The notes beneath the pieces are model-generated. The model was given only the letters and a program-made list of their open reading frames with translations, was not told where the DNA came from and made no database searches. Positions 62,444 through 64,000 of a stretch of DNA of 64,000 nt are shown piece by piece. Each line of letters opens with the position of its first letter. The first letter of the stretch is position 1. The stretch lies in contig JAPLRR010000029.1 in the NCBI GenBank assembly GCA_026399075.1, positions 1 through 64,000 on the forward strand, read 5' to 3'. Position numbers and translations under genes: made by a program. This stretch comes from Methylococcales bacterium (lineage in GTDB: Bacteria; Pseudomonadota; Gammaproteobacteria; Methylococcales; Methylomonadaceae).

Positions 62444-63214
62444 TTACGATGCTTGCCCCGGTTCATCCAAAAATTTCCGGTAGTTAATGGCGACTTTAAG
62501 CCCGGCAAAGCGGCCGCTCATCCTCACCAACTCCCCCGTTTTTTTATCAAAGCTCAGCTCCACTACGCTTAAGGCACGGTCTTCATAGCCCTCATCTATG
62601 TGCGGGGTTTCCAATAGGAAGTGATAGCTGTAGATTTCCAAATCAGCCTCATCTTTAACCGACAATGGCGGGCCTAAGTGCGCCACAACCACGGGTTTTT
62701 TCGGTAAGTCTTCGGAAATTTTATCAATCAGCAGGCTGTTGGCGCGCAGTTGTTTCTTTTCCTTATCAATTTTACCGCCACCTATGGAGCGCAAAGACAC
62801 TTCTAAAAACTTGGGCGGAGCAATTTGCAAAAATAAGGATGAAAATGACCATGACGTGATGCGGCCTTCTTGATTAAAAATTAAGTCCGAATAAAACTTA
62901 ATTTCTGGGATTATCACCTTGTTTTTAGCATCAACCTTGCGGAACCAATAGCGCCAACGCTTACCGGTTTTATCGGGATGTTCTTCACTGGGATTTAGCC
63001 TCGCCAAAGACACAAAATCTTGGCTATACAAAATGGGCTCTTTAAATTGCAGGGTAAATTCATCCGTGGTGACGGTTTTAAAATACTGGTCAAACTCACC
63101 CATCTGCAAATAAGTCTGATAAGCGCGTATCCAGTAAATGCAACCGGAAAGAGAGGCCGCCATAAGCACTATCAGGATTATCCGCAAACCCCGTTTAATT
63201 TGTGTTGTTTTCAT
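62444..63214 (-). CDS. Predicted lipoprotein of unknown function
   Basis: The 256-residue product has a signal with L-S-G-C25, so it is probably lipid-anchored and periplasmic. The mature part is mixed alpha/beta with Y-F-K-T-V-T-T-D-E-F-T-L-Q-F and R-Y-W-F-R-K-V-D near the start and V-V-E-L-S-F-D-K-K-T-G late. No family recognised. Overlaps the glycosyltransferase gene by ATGA and may share its pathway. Confidence 0.78.
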   Translation of the reverse strand: MKTTQIKRGLRIILIVLMAASLSGCIYWIRAYQTYLQMGEFDQYFKTVTTDEFTLQFKEPILYSQDFVSLARLNPSEEHPDKTGKRWRYWFRKVDAKNKVIIPEIKFYSDLIFNQEGRITSWSFSSLFLQIAPPKFLEVSLRSIGGGKIDKEKKQLRANSLLIDKISEDLPKKPVVVAHLGPPLSVKDEADLEIYSYHFLLETPHIDEGYEDRALSVVELSFDKKTGELVRMSGRFAGLKVAINYRKFLDEPGQAS

Positions 63215-63855
63215 ACCTTGCCCTGCTGGCCTTGAATAAACGCCTGATACCGCCTTAAATCTTGCGGCGTATCAAGATCCCACTGTTGTTTAAGTTCGTG
63301 ATGGCTAAGATTGTACCGCTTAATGCGGCTGCGGGTAAGCGCCGCTATCTCAGCCGAACCCCAGGGCATGTTATCAAAAAGTTCGGGATGCGCTTGCTTA
63401 AGCCCAATCAACACATAGCCGCCATCTTCTGCTGGTGCTAAAACACAATCTGTTTGTGGGTTCAAATGGGTTAAAGCCTCCTCCAAATCGGCCTTATTTA
63501 AAGAAGGACAATCGCAACCGATGAGTATCGCTTTCGGGTAGCGCCCAAGTGCCTGGCAAAATGCGTGGTGCATCCGTTCACCCAAATCAGCGCCTTGTTG
63601 CACTTGCAAGGTAATGGGATAAGCCTCAGCACAGCGGCTAAAAAATTCATGCTTATCAGACGGCGAACACCATAGCTGCACTGGGCATAATTGGCTGGCA
63701 GCCGCCCATTGCAATAGGTTATTGGCCAATTCCATTTGCAGTTGGGCCGCCGCTTCTGGGCTAATTTCAGTGTATAAGCGGGTTTTGACTTGGCCTGCAA
63801 CCGGGGCTTTACAAAATACCATCAACACCGCATCAGGGTATTTATAAGCCATCAT
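63211..63855 (-). CDS. TIGR04282 family glycosyltransferase-like protein
   Basis: The 214-residue product matches TIGR04282 (arsenosugar-type glycosyltransferase): V-F-C-K-A-P-V-A-G-Q-V-K-T-R-L, then G-A-D-L-G-E-R-M, I-G-C-D-C-P-S-L, and P-A-E-D-G-G-Y-V-L-I-G-L. Nucleotidyl-diphospho-sugar fold, cytoplasmic. Members sit near radical SAM or arsenic genes in many genomes; the local partner here is off the right edge. Start at 63855 or 63852. Confidence 0.92.
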   Translation of the reverse strand: MMAYKYPDAVLMVFCKAPVAGQVKTRLYTEISPEAAAQLQMELANNLLQWAAASQLCPVQLWCSPSDKHEFFSRCAEAYPITLQVQQGADLGERMHHAFCQALGRYPKAILIGCDCPSLNKADLEEALTHLNPQTDCVLAPAEDGGYVLIGLKQAHPELFDNMPWGSAEIAALTRSRIKRYNLSHHELKQQWDLDTPQDLRRYQAFIQGQQGKV

Positions 63856-64000
63856 TATCGCTTCAAAGCTTTAAATGGCAGTAACAATAGTTGTAAAAAA
63901 CCCAATTGTTGTTGCTGGCGGTAAGCGGCTAAGCCTAGCGTCAGGCTGGTTTGCGGCTGTTCGGGTTCGGCGACATAGGTATTGCACAGCCTATCCCAAC
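63855..64000 (-). CDS. 3' end of a gene running off the right edge
   Basis: One minus-strand frame is open from the edge to a TAA at 63855-63857, which overlaps the ATG of the next gene (TAATG). It encodes W-D-R-L-C-N-T-Y-V-A-E-P-E-Q-P then a hydrophobic tail L-Q-L-L-L-L-P-F-K-A-L-K-R. I do not recognise the product. The coupling suggests one operon with the TIGR04282 gene. Confidence 0.7.
   Translation of the reverse strand, partial: WDRLCNTYVAEPEQPQTSLTLGLAAYRQQQQLGFLQLLLLPFKALKR

Overview
The window reads as chromosome of a gammaproteobacterial methanotroph or methylotroph (Methylococcales-like). The main reasons are two subunits of the tetrahydromethanopterin-linked formyltransferase/hydrolase complex (fhcD, fhcC), a formate-tetrahydrofolate ligase, a fatty acid cis/trans isomerase, and a dense set of secreted redox proteins that look metal-handling. 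Species assignment is inference. No rRNA, tRNA or CRISPR array was seen.

Layout. 1-4.2 kb: start of an unknown gene, radC, and a small detoxification-type group (NTF2-like, PNPOx-like, AhpD-like) divergent from a LysR regulator. 4.2-8.9 kb: a large di-haem peroxidase-like cytochrome, a YgjP-like metallopeptidase and a membrane spermidine-synthase-like protein. 8.9-20.8 kb: the most unusual region, described below. 20.9-33.7 kb: housekeeping genes (glnE, cti, an SDR gene and a spore-photoproduct-lyase-like radical SAM gene, proC-yggT, argB, dut, thrB). 33.7-41.6 kb: a compact, tightly overlapping operon with the accessory genes of an aryl-polyene/xanthomonadin-type pathway but no ketosynthase, ketoreductase or AMP-ligase gene. 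41.8-45.7 kb: secreted proteins of unknown role. 45.8-48.9 kb: cutA-dsbD-tlpA. 49-53.7 kb: fxsA, uvrD, fhs. 53.8-55.7 kb: an AT-rich accessory islet with VapBC, an unrecognised protein and a frameshifted RelE/ParE toxin. 55.8-64 kb: fhcD-fhcC, argS, priA and a TIGR04282 glycosyltransferase.

The candidate system. On the minus strand a TlpA-like thioredoxin, a DUF4266 lipoprotein, a DUF3570 outer-membrane protein and an ApbE FMN transferase form one cassette (19254 to 14595). A second DUF4266-DUF3570 pair follows at 11802-8913. Both DUF3570 proteins carry D-T-W-S-G-A-T near the mature N terminus. This fits the Dxx(S/T)GAT consensus at which ApbE attaches FMN to threonine. Each also has a second SGATP motif, a His-rich hinge, a Met-rich block and a second beta-barrel-like C-terminal half. 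The DUF4266 lipoproteins end in a Gly-rich Cys-x-Cys tail. Between and beside the two cassettes lie four exported proteins, three of which would start with histidine after signal cleavage, a feature of copper His-brace proteins. My hypothesis is a covalently flavinylated, possibly copper-linked redox system at the outer membrane, with TlpA keeping the Cys-x-Cys lipoprotein reduced. The flavinylation and copper roles are inference from motifs and gene order.

Several dispersed inverted repeats lie in the gaps. One of them supplies the last codons and the stop codon of the FAD oxidoreductase gene at 41.6 kb.
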